DNA of 64,000 nt from Chromobacterium paludis (GTDB lineage: Bacteria > Pseudomonadota > Gammaproteobacteria > Burkholderiales > Chromobacteriaceae), in NCBI RefSeq assembly GCF_008275125.1, contig NZ_CP043473.1:3100001-3164000 (forward strand), in the 5' to 3' direction. The position numbers and the translations under genes were made by a program. This document shows positions 17,236 through 25,314 of this stretch, piece after piece (position 1 is the first letter of the stretch; the number at the start of each line of letters is the position of its first letter). Below the pieces are notes generated by a model. The model ran no database searches and was not told the DNA's origin. It worked only from the letters and a program-made list of their open reading frames with translations.

Positions 17236-18870
17236 TTGCAACAACAACACACTCGTCACATCGGCCCCGTCGCGCTGATGCTGACCGGTCTTGGCTCCAT
17301 CATCGGCTCCGGCTGGCTGTTCGGCGCCGCCCATGCCGCGCAGATCGCCGGCCCGGCCGCCATCGTGGCCTGGATCGTCGGCATGGTGATCATTCTTTCC
17401 ATCGCCCTGAGCTACGCCGAACTGGGCGCCATGTTCCCGGAAACCGGCGGCATGGTGCGCTACGCGCGTTACTCCCACGGCTCCCTGCTCGGCTTCATCG
17501 CCGCCTGGGCCAACTGGATCGCCATCGTGTCGGTGATTCCGATCGAGGCCGAGGCTTCGGTGCAGTACATGAGCACCTGGCCCTACCCCTGGGCGCAGCA
17601 TCTGTACCAAAACGGCGAATTGAGCACGGTCGGCCTGTCCTTCGCCGCCGTGCTGGTGGTCGTCTACTTCCTGCTGAACTACTGGGGCGTCAAGCTGTTC
17701 GCCAAGGCCAACAGCGCCATCACCGTGTTCAAGGTGATCGTGCCGGCCCTGACCGTGGGCGCGCTGATCTATAGCGGCTTCCATAGCGAAAACCTGAACA
17801 ACGCGGCGCTGGGCGGCTTCGCGCCGTTCGGCTGGGCCAGCGTGATGACCGCGGTGGCCACCAGCGGCATTGTGTTCAGTTTTAATGGCTTCCAGAGCCC
17901 GATCAACCTGGCCGGCGAAGCCCGCAATCCGGGCACGAGCGTGCCCTTCGGCGTGGTCGGCTCCATCCTGCTGGCCGCGGTGATCTATGTCGCGCTGCAA
18001 GTCGCCTTCCTCGGCGCGCTGTCGCCGGCGGAACTGGCCCACGGCTGGAAAGGCCTGGACTTCAGCTCCCCGTTCGCCCAACTGGCCATGGCCCTGGGCC
18101 TGAACTGGCTGATGATGACCCTGTATTTCGACGCCTTCGTCAGCCCCAGCGGCACCGGCGCCGCCTATATGGCCTCCACCGCTCGCATGATCTACGGCAT
18201 GCAGCGCAACGGCACCATGCCGGCCATCTTCGGCCGCATGCACCCGCTGTACCACATCCCGCGTCCGGCCATGTGGTTCAACCTGGCGGTGTCCTTCGTC
18301 TTCCTGTTCTTCTTCCGCGGCTGGGGCACGCTGGCGGCGGTGATCTCCGTCGCGACCGTGATCTCCTACCTGACCGGCCCGATCAGCGCCGCCGCGCTGC
18401 GCCGCTGCGCGCCTGACCTGCCGCGCCCGCTGCGCCTGTCCGGCATGGGCGTGATCGCGCCGTTCGCCTTCGTCTGCGCCTCCCTGGTGCTGTATTGGGC
18501 GCGCTGGCCGCTGACCGGCCAGATCCTGTTCCTGATCGTGGCCGCGCTGCCGGTCTACGTCTGGTACCAGGCCAAGGCCGGCTGGCCGGACTTCCAGCGC
18601 GAGCTGAAGGGCGCGCTGTGGATGGTGCTCTACCTGCCGGTGATGGCCCTGCTGTCCTATATCGGCAGCGCCGAGTTCGGCGGCATCGGCATCCTGCCTT
18701 ACGGCGTGGACATGGCCGTGGTGGCCGCGGCCGCGCTGGGCTTCTACTTCTGGGGCGTCAGCAGCGGCTGGTACACCCGCTACCTGCGCGACGAGCACGA
18801 TCCCCAGCTGGTGGAAGCCATGCAGCAGGAAAACGCGCCGTCCGGCAAACTGGCCGGCCAGCGCGGCTAA
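17236..18870 (+). CDS. APC-superfamily amino acid permease
   Basis: This 544-aa transporter starts at TTG 17236, with AGGAG 8 bp upstream; the frame has no better start. Helix 1 carries the substrate-carboxylate loop GLGSIIGSGWLFG, the hallmark of APC permeases, and about 12-14 helices follow. SYAELGAMFPETGGMVRYA fits helix 2-3. The protein resembles proton-coupled aspartate/glutamate-type permeases of betaproteobacteria, but substrate is not proven. It ends before a strong bidirectional terminator and is probably monocistronic. Confidence 0.85.
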   Translation: MQQQHTRHIGPVALMLTGLGSIIGSGWLFGAAHAAQIAGPAAIVAWIVGMVIILSIALSYAELGAMFPETGGMVRYARYSHGSLLGFIAAWANWIAIVSVIPIEAEASVQYMSTWPYPWAQHLYQNGELSTVGLSFAAVLVVVYFLLNYWGVKLFAKANSAITVFKVIVPALTVGALIYSGFHSENLNNAALGGFAPFGWASVMTAVATSGIVFSFNGFQSPINLAGEARNPGTSVPFGVVGSILLAAVIYVALQVAFLGALSPAELAHGWKGLDFSSPFAQLAMALGLNWLMMTLYFDAFVSPSGTGAAYMASTARMIYGMQRNGTMPAIFGRMHPLYHIPRPAMWFNLAVSFVFLFFFRGWGTLAAVISVATVISYLTGPISAAALRRCAPDLPRPLRLSGMGVIAPFAFVCASLVLYWARWPLTGQILFLIVAALPVYVWYQAKAGWPDFQRELKGALWMVLYLPVMALLSYIGSAEFGGIGILPYGVDMAVVAAAALGFYFWGVSSGWYTRYLRDEHDPQLVEAMQQENAPSGKLAGQRG

Positions 18871-18892
18871 GCTCCAAAAATCCTTCGCTCAA

Positions 18893-18928
18893 AAAACAAA
18901 GCCGGCTCCGAGGAGCCGGCTTTTTGTT
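18893..18928. terminator. Bidirectional terminator between the permease and tpx
   Basis: A GCCGGCTCC/GGAGCCGGC stem at 18901-18920 has TTTTT on the plus side and TTTGTTTTTT on the minus side. It serves two converging genes. Confidence 0.85.
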
Positions 18929-18998
18929 TGCCCGCCTGGGGCATGCTTCCGGCTCCAGCCGGGGCCGATCCCCTTGCCGGCCTGAGCTGGGATGGGAA

Positions 18999-19496
18999 TT
19001 ACAGCGCGGCCAGGGCGGCGGCATAGTCCGGCTCGTCGGCGATCTCGCCCACCAGCTGGCTGTGCAGCACTTGATCGTTCGCGTCCAGCACCACCACGGC
19101 GCGCGCGGTCAGTCCGGCCAGCGGGCCGGAAGCCAGCTTGACGCCATAGGCCTCGGCGAAGCCCGGATTGCGGAAGGTGGACAGGTTCACCACGTTCTCG
19201 ATGCCTTCCGCGCCGCAGAAGCGCTTCTGCGCGAACGGCAGGTCGGCGGAAATGCACAGCACCACGGTGTCGGCCAGCGCGGCGGCCTTCTCGTTGAACT
19301 TGCGCACGGAGGCGGCGCAGGTCGGGGTGTCCACGCTGGGGAAGATGTTCAGGATCTTGCGCTTGCCGGCGAAGCTGGCCAGCGTCGCCTCGGCCAGATC
19401 GCCGCCGGTCAGTTGCAGCGCCGGTGCCTGTTGGCCCTTGGCCGGCAATGCGCCCGCCACTTCCACCGGATTGCCGCGCAGGGTTACGGTTGCCAT
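18999..19496 (-). CDS. tpx: Thiol peroxidase
   Basis: The 165-aa atypical two-cysteine peroxiredoxin starts at 19496 ([15 protein letters not shown]). The peroxidatic cysteine lies in the motif [13 protein letters not shown] and the resolving cysteine in [12 protein letters not shown], at the usual Tpx spacing. It reduces lipid and other hydroperoxides using thioredoxin. The family is periplasm-associated in some species, but no signal peptide is seen here. It is single-gene, bounded by the terminator at 18.9 kb. Confidence 0.93.
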   Translation of the reverse strand: MATVTLRGNPVEVAGALPAKGQQAPALQLTGGDLAEATLASFAGKRKILNIFPSVDTPTCAASVRKFNEKAAALADTVVLCISADLPFAQKRFCGAEGIENVVNLSTFRNPGFAEAYGVKLASGPLAGLTARAVVVLDANDQVLHSQLVGEIADEPDYAAALAAL

Positions 19497-19597
19497 GTCT
19501 TGCTTCCTCGTCTGGGTTGATGATGGCGATAGTGTGGAGCAAAGCAGGCGAAATTCAACCCTGAAACACGCATGGTTGCCCGCTGGCGGGCCAAGGC

Positions 19598-19930
19598 TCA
19601 TTCAACGCTAGCCGCGCCAGCCTCCAACGATTCAAGAAACAGAATTTCCTGCTCCAATTTGTGCCCAGTGCGCGCCATCGCCGCTAGCAACTTGCGCAAT
19701 TCATCAGGCAACGACTGTTGGAGCAGGCTCTGAACATGCCGTCTATCCAGGGCTTCCAACGGCCAGTTGCCTTCTCGCAGCTTGTCCTCATCCACCTACC
19801 ATGAACGGCCCTGCGCCTCATCCAACCCCAACAATGGCAGCGCTCCCGGGAGCGGTCGCGGCACCAACCGGTCACGCCCCTTGCTTTCTTCGCGCACCAA
19901 AGCGCTCATGTCGAGGTCAGATAACAGCAT
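19598..19930 (-). pseudogene. Short ORF after the SMC gene, interrupted by an in-frame amber codon
   Basis: The ATG at 19930 overlaps the SMC stop (TGATG), the usual mark of translational coupling. The frame reads 44 codons (MLLSDLDMSALVREESK...LLGLDEAQGRSW), meets TAG at 19796-19798, and continues in frame for 65 more codons (VDEDKLREGNWPLEALD...KLEQEILFLESLEAG) to a proper stop. Both halves look like soluble protein of one gene. Either a real gene carries a nonsense mutation, or two small peptides are made. Its place is where Wadjet-type systems encode the nuclease subunit JetD/MksG, but it is far too short and I see no Toprim motif. Function unknown. Confidence 0.5.
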
Positions 19931-22731
19931 CAGAGTCCCTCCACCCTCCGTCGCGTCTGCAATATCGGCGGCGCCCAGGTTTCGCCGGGCCGCTTCTTGC
20001 GCGTGGCCAGGGTCAGTTCCGACGGCGCGAAGATGTTGATGTTGTGGGTGTTCGGCGTGGTGATCAAATACTGCGCCTCGGTGGCTTTCAGGAAGCCGGC
20101 CACGCGGTCGATGTTGAAGATGTCGAGGTGGGCGAACGGTTCGTCGATGAAGACGAAGCCGGACGGATTGGCCTCGTCCATCATCAGGCCGATCAACAGG
20201 ATCAGCGACTTCATCACCTGCTGGCCGCCGGAAGCCTCGCCGTCGTTCATGCCCATCATGCCCTTCTGGTCGAAGTTGAACTTCAACACCAGCCCGGCCT
20301 GGGCCAGCACCGCGTCGTCGTTCTCCAGCTTGGGCAGCTCCACTTCCACCTGGATGCCGGCCAGCTCGCCCAGCCGCCTCACGTTCTGGCCGTAAGCGCG
20401 CACAGTGGCGCGCAGCTTGCCGATATAGGCGGCGCGCGCCTCATCGGTCAGCTCGCGCGAGCGGTCCACCTCGCCCTGGCGGCGCTGCCGCTCCTTATCC
20501 AGCGAGCTCAGGTCCTCCACCAGCTTGTCCTTCAGCGCCAGCACGGAATCATCCTGCTCCCAGTCGCCGCTTTGCAGCTTTTCTTCCAGGTAGTTCAGCT
20601 GGTGCTTGGCGTCGGCGGCGGTGTCAAATTCGTCCTCCAGCTGCGCCACATGCTCCGGCGCCAGCGCATCGGCCGGTAGCCGCTGCGCCCACTCGCGCAG
20701 TTCGGCAATCAGGCGGCGCAGCTGGCGGCGCGCCTGCTCCACCTCCTGCAGCTTCTGATTGTATTTGGACAGGCTTTCCATTTCGCGCTGGCAGACGCGG
20801 TCGTGCGCCAGCCGCGCGTCGCCGTAGCGCTGGTCGGCGGCGTCCTTGTCGGCGCCGGCTGCGGCCAGCGCCGCGCCCTGGCGGGCGATCTCGGCCTCCA
20901 GCTCGGCCTTGCGCGACTCCAGCGCTGAAAACTCGTCGGCGCGGCTGTCCAGCTGGCGGATCGCGTCCATGCCACCAAGGTACTCGGCCAGGCCGGCCGC
21001 CTCGCGGGTGGCGGCCACCAACCGCTCCTCGTCGGCCAGGATGCGCACGTTCAGCGCCTTCAACTCGTCGCGCACGGCCAGCAGGCGCGATTGCCGCGCC
21101 GCTTCGCCAAACGCGTATTCATGCATGGGCACGCCGATGTGGCGCGCGCCGCGGCGCTCGCGGAAATAGCCGTCGCGGGTGATCCAGTCGCCGTCGACGT
21201 TGGCGCCCTCGTTCGCGCTTTCCACTCGCGTCACGCTGTTCATCTGCCGGTACAGCCAGTCCGGCGCGTCGGCGGAGAAGCGCACCACTTCCAGCAGGCT
21301 GCCCTTGGCGGCGCGCGGCGGCGCGGCGCGCTCCGGTACCACGAAATGGCGGTAACGCAGCTTCTCGCCTATCTTCCAGGCCTCGCGGCGGTCGGATTCC
21401 TGGTCCAGCAGCACCACGTGGCGGTAGCCGCGCAGCAAGGCCTCCACCGCGGCCTGCCAGTTGGAGTCCATCACCTCGACGATGTCGGACAGCATGGCGT
21501 GGCCAATGCCGGCTTCGTCCAGCGCCGCCTTGAACTGGCGCACGTCCTCCGGCGAGCGGCCTCGGCCGACTTCCAGCGCCTGCAGATGTTCCGAACTTTC
21601 CTGCCGCTGCTTTTTCAGCGCGCGCAGGCCGTCTTTCAGCTGGTCCGACTCGGCGCGCAAGGCGGCCAGCTTGTCGGCCAACGCTGCGGCGTCGGCGCCG
21701 TATTCCTTGCCGGCCAGGGCCTGCAAGCGGTCGCGCTCCTTCAATTGGCCGGCCACGCCGGCATGCTCGCCCTTGGCCTTCATGAAGGCTTCCTGCGCCG
21801 CCAGCCGCACGGTCTCCGCCGCGCCGCGCGCTTCGCCGGCGCTCACTTCCGCCGCCTTCAGCTTGGCCACCAGATCCAGCGTGTCCGCGTGCTCGGCCCG
21901 CGCCTGGTTCAGCACATGGTAGCCGGCGCGGTAATCGTTCCACTGCTTGCCGAACGACGCCTTGCCGTCCAGATAGGCCAGCACCGGCAGCGCTTCTTCG
22001 CGCAGCCGCTTGATGCCGGTTTGCAGCTGCTTCCATTCCAGGTAGCGGTTGGCGCGGTTCTTCATCGCTTCCACCCGCACCTGCAGCGCCTCTTCCTGGC
22101 GGCTCAGCGCCTCCAGCTCCAGCTCGGTGGCGCGCTGCTCGTCGCGCGCGCGCTGGTAGTTGTCCAGCACGTCCTTGTCGCCGAACACCTGGAACACCAG
22201 GTCCAGCAATTGGCGCGGGCTGTACTCGGTCAGCTTGTCGGTGTCGCCCTGCTCCAGCGCCAGCACCTCGCCCACCGCCGCGGTCAGGCCGGCGGCCTCC
22301 AGCCGGCGGCGGTATTCCTGCACGCCCAGCCATTGCGCCTGGCCCTCGGCGTGCTCCAGCGCGATGTCGCCGTCCAGGATGGCGTAATGGCGCACCCAGT
22401 CTCCGCCCTGCTTCTTGATGCGGCACAGCAGCGTGACGGACTCCGACACGATGGGGAAGAATGGCGTCGGATACAGGCCGCCGCTAGGCCGGCGGGGGTT
22501 GTCCACCACGCCGCGCAAGTAGGCGAAGGCCTCTTTGTTGTTGCGCACATAACGCTTGTAGTCGCGCTTGCCGGAGCACTTGATCGCCAGCAGCGTGCGC
22601 AGCGCGTCCAGCAAGGTGGTCTTGCCGGAGCCGTTGGGCCCGATGATGGTGACGATCTGCGCGTCCAGCGGCACGGTCAGCCGCTGCCAGAAATCCCAGT
22701 GCACCATTTCCACCGATTTCATCTGGAACAT
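19930..22731 (-). CDS. SMC-like condensin ATPase (MukB/MksB/JetC type)
   Basis: The 933-aa protein has Walker A GPNGSGKTT at residues 31-39, long coiled coils rich in Ala/Glu/Arg/Leu, a central hinge-like globular part (about 400-560) and a C-terminal head with an unusual ABC signature NDGEASGGQQ at 829-838 and Walker B FVFIDEPFAHLD at 861-872. Such proteins use ATP to extrude DNA loops. The short length, the hinge and the MukE- and kleisin-like neighbours point to the MukB/MksB/JetC branch, not canonical SMC. Its start overlaps the stop of the MukE-like gene by 1 bp. It could serve chromosome organisation or defence against plasmids. Confidence 0.8.
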   Translation of the reverse strand: MFQMKSVEMVHWDFWQRLTVPLDAQIVTIIGPNGSGKTTLLDALRTLLAIKCSGKRDYKRYVRNNKEAFAYLRGVVDNPRRPSGGLYPTPFFPIVSESVTLLCRIKKQGGDWVRHYAILDGDIALEHAEGQAQWLGVQEYRRRLEAAGLTAAVGEVLALEQGDTDKLTEYSPRQLLDLVFQVFGDKDVLDNYQRARDEQRATELELEALSRQEEALQVRVEAMKNRANRYLEWKQLQTGIKRLREEALPVLAYLDGKASFGKQWNDYRAGYHVLNQARAEHADTLDLVAKLKAAEVSAGEARGAAETVRLAAQEAFMKAKGEHAGVAGQLKERDRLQALAGKEYGADAAALADKLAALRAESDQLKDGLRALKKQRQESSEHLQALEVGRGRSPEDVRQFKAALDEAGIGHAMLSDIVEVMDSNWQAAVEALLRGYRHVVLLDQESDRREAWKIGEKLRYRHFVVPERAAPPRAAKGSLLEVVRFSADAPDWLYRQMNSVTRVESANEGANVDGDWITRDGYFRERRGARHIGVPMHEYAFGEAARQSRLLAVRDELKALNVRILADEERLVAATREAAGLAEYLGGMDAIRQLDSRADEFSALESRKAELEAEIARQGAALAAAGADKDAADQRYGDARLAHDRVCQREMESLSKYNQKLQEVEQARRQLRRLIAELREWAQRLPADALAPEHVAQLEDEFDTAADAKHQLNYLEEKLQSGDWEQDDSVLALKDKLVEDLSSLDKERQRRQGEVDRSRELTDEARAAYIGKLRATVRAYGQNVRRLGELAGIQVEVELPKLENDDAVLAQAGLVLKFNFDQKGMMGMNDGEASGGQQVMKSLILLIGLMMDEANPSGFVFIDEPFAHLDIFNIDRVAGFLKATEAQYLITTPNTHNINIFAPSELTLATRKKRPGETWAPPILQTRRRVEGL

Positions 22732-23501
22732 CAGCGAACCTCCCCATCCGCCGCATCGTCCGGCGGCAAGTCAAACAACGGGCCGGCCGACGCGATGCCG
22801 TCCTCGCCGTTTTCGTCTTCGATGTCTTGCTGGGTAGCTTCCGGCGCGCGCTTGTCGGCCAGCGCCTCGCGGCCCTCGCGCCGCAGCAATACGTCGGCCA
22901 GCGCGCCTTCGATGATGCGCGGCGCCAGCTGGGCGTAATCTATCATCAGGTCCAGCATCGGCCCCTCGTCCAGCCAGCGGTTGCGGCGCACGACGAAGCC
23001 CAGGTTGACCAGCCGGCCCAAGTTGGCGTTGAAACGGGTGCGGCCGCCCAGCGCCTTGCCGAAGTCCGCGTACAGCGCGTCCTCGGAAATGCCGGCGGAC
23101 ACGGCCTCGCCGGTTTCCAGCGGCTTTTGCGCGCCGAACATGTCGCTCTGGCTCTCCTTGCCGGCCTCGACGCGGGCGATCTGCCGCTCGCGCTTGGGCA
23201 GGATGATCAGCGCCCACAGAATGACCAGCAGCGCCACGCCGTCGCGCGGCAGGCCCAGGTTGTTGTTGAGCCAGGCGTCGCCGGAGCCGAATACCGGCTC
23301 GGTCATTTCCGGCAGCAAGGCCGCGGCGATGTGCTCGGCGTACGGGTTCTCCACCAGGCGCAGGCCGACGGCGGCCAGGCTCTTGTCCAGTTCGGCGCGG
23401 AAGATGTCGTCCAGCAGCGCCTTCTTCGCCAACGCGTCGGCGCGCGGCACCACGCGGTGCGCCAACAGGCGGGCGGTGAGGGTTTTGATTTCGTGTTCCA
23501 T
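22731..23501 (-). CDS. MukE/MksE/JetB-like condensin subunit
   Basis: This 256-aa soluble protein has a winged-helix-like body (DALYADFGKALGGRTRFNANLGRLVNLGFVVRR) and an acidic tail (QDIEDENGEDG). Size, position directly before the SMC gene and lack of other domains fit a MukE-type subunit that binds the kleisin. Its region LVILWALIILPKRERQ is hydrophobic and probably a buried helix, not a membrane segment. The assignment depends mainly on gene order, because this subunit diverges fast. Confidence 0.6.
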   Translation of the reverse strand: MEHEIKTLTARLLAHRVVPRADALAKKALLDDIFRAELDKSLAAVGLRLVENPYAEHIAAALLPEMTEPVFGSGDAWLNNNLGLPRDGVALLVILWALIILPKRERQIARVEAGKESQSDMFGAQKPLETGEAVSAGISEDALYADFGKALGGRTRFNANLGRLVNLGFVVRRNRWLDEGPMLDLMIDYAQLAPRIIEGALADVLLRREGREALADKRAPEATQQDIEDENGEDGIASAGPLFDLPPDDAADGEVR

Positions 23502-23502
23502 A

Positions 23503-23721
23503 TTATTTCTTGGCTTGCGCCACGCTCTGGATCAGCATCAGCGCGGCGGAGGCCGCCAGCGCGGCATCGCGCGGGTCGGCCAGATCCTGATTGAAGCGCG
23601 GCAGCAGTTGCCGGTAATGGACCAGCAACGCTTGCACTTCCGTATTCTCATCGCCGCCAAGGCGGGCTTCCATCCTGGCTACCGTTTCAGCCAGTTCCTG
23701 CCGGGTAATCGTCGGCTTCAT
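23503..23721 (-). CDS. 72-aa conserved-looking small protein in the SMC operon
   Basis: The frame MKPTITRQELAETVARMEARLGG... ends 1 bp before the start of the MukE-like gene, so it is part of the operon. It is predicted to be all helical, with no signal or membrane helix. Classical MukBEF, MksBEF and Wadjet operons have no such gene between the kleisin and MukE-like genes. It may be a small accessory subunit or regulator. I do not recognise a family. Confidence 0.6.
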   Translation of the reverse strand: MKPTITRQELAETVARMEARLGGDENTEVQALLVHYRQLLPRFNQDLADPRDAALAASAALMLIQSVAQAKK

Positions 23722-23752
23722 TTCCCCCGCTCCTGTGCCTGGCCGCGCAGCA

Positions 23753-23905
23753 GACAGCCCCCTCTCCCCAACCCCTCCCCCGCCAGGGGGGAGGGGCTTT
23801 GGGCGGCTATCGACATGCCGCGTGCCGCAATATTTATGCGCATAAACGTCGAACCGCCCCTCTCCCCTCGCGGGAGAGGGGCCGGGGGAGAGGGGGCGAA
23901 TGCGA
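23753..23905. repeat. GC-rich intergenic inverted repeats inside the SMC operon
   Basis: Two C/G-run palindromic blocks flank about 55 bp: one around 23757-23802 (CCCCTCTCCCC... / GGGGGGAGGGG) and one around 23862-23902 (CCCCTCTCCC-CTCGC-GGGAGAGGGG followed by CCGGGGGAGAGGGGG). Motifs of this kind are scattered between genes in many high-GC proteobacteria. They fill the 209-bp gap between the kleisin-like gene and the 72-aa gene and could form a strong RNA hairpin there. Confidence 0.7.
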
Positions 23906-23930
23906 GCATGGCAATCCCGCGAGCATGCAT

Positions 23931-25196
23931 TCAGCGCTTCCCCATCGCCACCAGCCTGGCATCCGACAGCGTCGCCACCTCCGGGTGATCCGTCTCGATA
24001 ACCGCGTCGCCGCCCTGCAGGCGGAACGGCAGCTTGGCCAAGGCGGCGACGATGCTCTGGTCGTTGCTGGTTTCCGGGTCGCCGATCAGGGATAGCAAGG
24101 ACAGGCGGTAGGCGGTTTCGTTGTAGCTGCCCGCCAGCACCGCCTGGCTGATGTGGGCGTCGGCCTGGCCGCTCATGCCCAGCTCCAGCAGCCGGTCATA
24201 CATGTCCTCGGCCTCCAGCAGCCGCTCCATTTCCGGCGCGTCGGCCAGCGGCGCGGCCTCGCCGCCGGGCAGCACGTGCGCGCCGGCCTTGGCGCGCTCT
24301 CGCGCCAGCAGCTCGAACTCGGCCACGTCGGCCAGCTCGGGCGTGGACAGGAAGGCCGGCTCCGGACAGATGGACCAGGCATCGGCCAGCTTGCCGGCCA
24401 GCATGGCCGCGCCCTGGCGGCGCAGCCAGTCGGCGATGTCGGTGGAGGTGAGGCCGGAATTGCCCAGGTGCACGCGCTGCGCGGCCAGTTGCGCCAGCCG
24501 GCGCTCGAAAGTGCCGGCCAGCGCCAGCATGCGGCTTTGCGCCAGCGCGATGGCCTGGGCCTGGTTCAGCACCGCCAGGCTCAAGCTGTCGTCGCCGGTC
24601 AGGCTCTTCACCACCTCGGTGGACTTGGCCACCCAGCGCCACACGGCCTCCAGCCGGTGCTGCGCGGCGCGGATGCGGAACTCGGACTGCGACTCCAGCG
24701 CCTCTTCGAACTCGACGTACAGCTCGTTGAGCCGCGCCAGTAGATGCTTGAGCGCCTCGTCCGATACCTGGCCCACGGCCTGGCCGGCCGCCACCTGGCT
24801 GGTGAGGTAGCCCAGCTCCACGTCGTCGCCGGCGAAATCCACCATGGTGGCCAGCGCCGCCAGCGCCACGCGCGCGCCCTCGGACAGCTGGTAGACGCCG
24901 CCGTCGCTGTCGTAGACCAGCAAATCGCCTTCGCGCAAGCGCCCCAGAATGGTGGCCAGTTTGGTATCGTTAAGGTAAGCAAAGCGCTGGGCGATTTCCT
25001 GCGGCGTCCATAGGGGCGCTTCGGCGCGGCCGCCCAGCTCGCGCAGCACCAGGAGGCGCATCAGCACTTCCTCGTCGCCGCCGCGGAACAGCGTGACGAA
25101 AACGGACAGATAGCCCCAGGCGCCCTGCAGCCGCGACACGGCCTGCAAGGAGCCGGGCTCGATGCCGGGCTGGAAGAAATCGGACAATGAATCCAA
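23931..25196 (-). CDS. Kleisin-like subunit (MukF/MksF/JetA type), first gene of the SMC operon
   Basis: The open frame extends to 25358, but codon use and a GGGG upstream of TTG favour a start near 25196, giving about 421 aa. The N-terminal 150 residues look like winged helices (WTPQEIAQRFAYLNDTKLATILGRLREGDLLVYD), the middle is helical and the C-terminus is another small domain. That layout and the position before MukE-like and SMC genes suggest the kleisin bridging the SMC heads. There is no motif that proves it. The start codon is uncertain. Confidence 0.55.
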   Translation of the reverse strand: MDSLSDFFQPGIEPGSLQAVSRLQGAWGYLSVFVTLFRGGDEEVLMRLLVLRELGGRAEAPLWTPQEIAQRFAYLNDTKLATILGRLREGDLLVYDSDGGVYQLSEGARVALAALATMVDFAGDDVELGYLTSQVAAGQAVGQVSDEALKHLLARLNELYVEFEEALESQSEFRIRAAQHRLEAVWRWVAKSTEVVKSLTGDDSLSLAVLNQAQAIALAQSRMLALAGTFERRLAQLAAQRVHLGNSGLTSTDIADWLRRQGAAMLAGKLADAWSICPEPAFLSTPELADVAEFELLARERAKAGAHVLPGGEAAPLADAPEMERLLEAEDMYDRLLELGMSGQADAHISQAVLAGSYNETAYRLSLLSLIGDPETSNDQSIVAALAKLPFRLQGGDAVIETDHPEVATLSDARLVAMGKR

Positions 25197-25314
25197 GCGC
25201 GCCCCACGTACGGAGTGAATCGAAGCGCAGATTGTCCCGGCGCCCCGCCGCTTCGTCAACGCGGCGGCGCGTTTTATCCCGGCTGCGCGATCCAGAATAA
25301 ACAGAGGAGACACC

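Noticed and set aside
17230..18798. 522-aa minus-strand frame opposite the APC permease
   Set aside because: Gln/Gly/His-rich shadow typical of the reverse frame of membrane-protein genes.
21091..22938. 615-aa plus-strand frame opposite the SMC gene
   Set aside because: Antisense shadow rich in His/Gln/Val/Leu; the minus frame carries complete SMC motifs.
23757..23902. GC-rich blocks considered as a CRISPR array
   Set aside because: Only two palindromic blocks of different length and no regular spacers; it fits a dispersed intergenic repeat.
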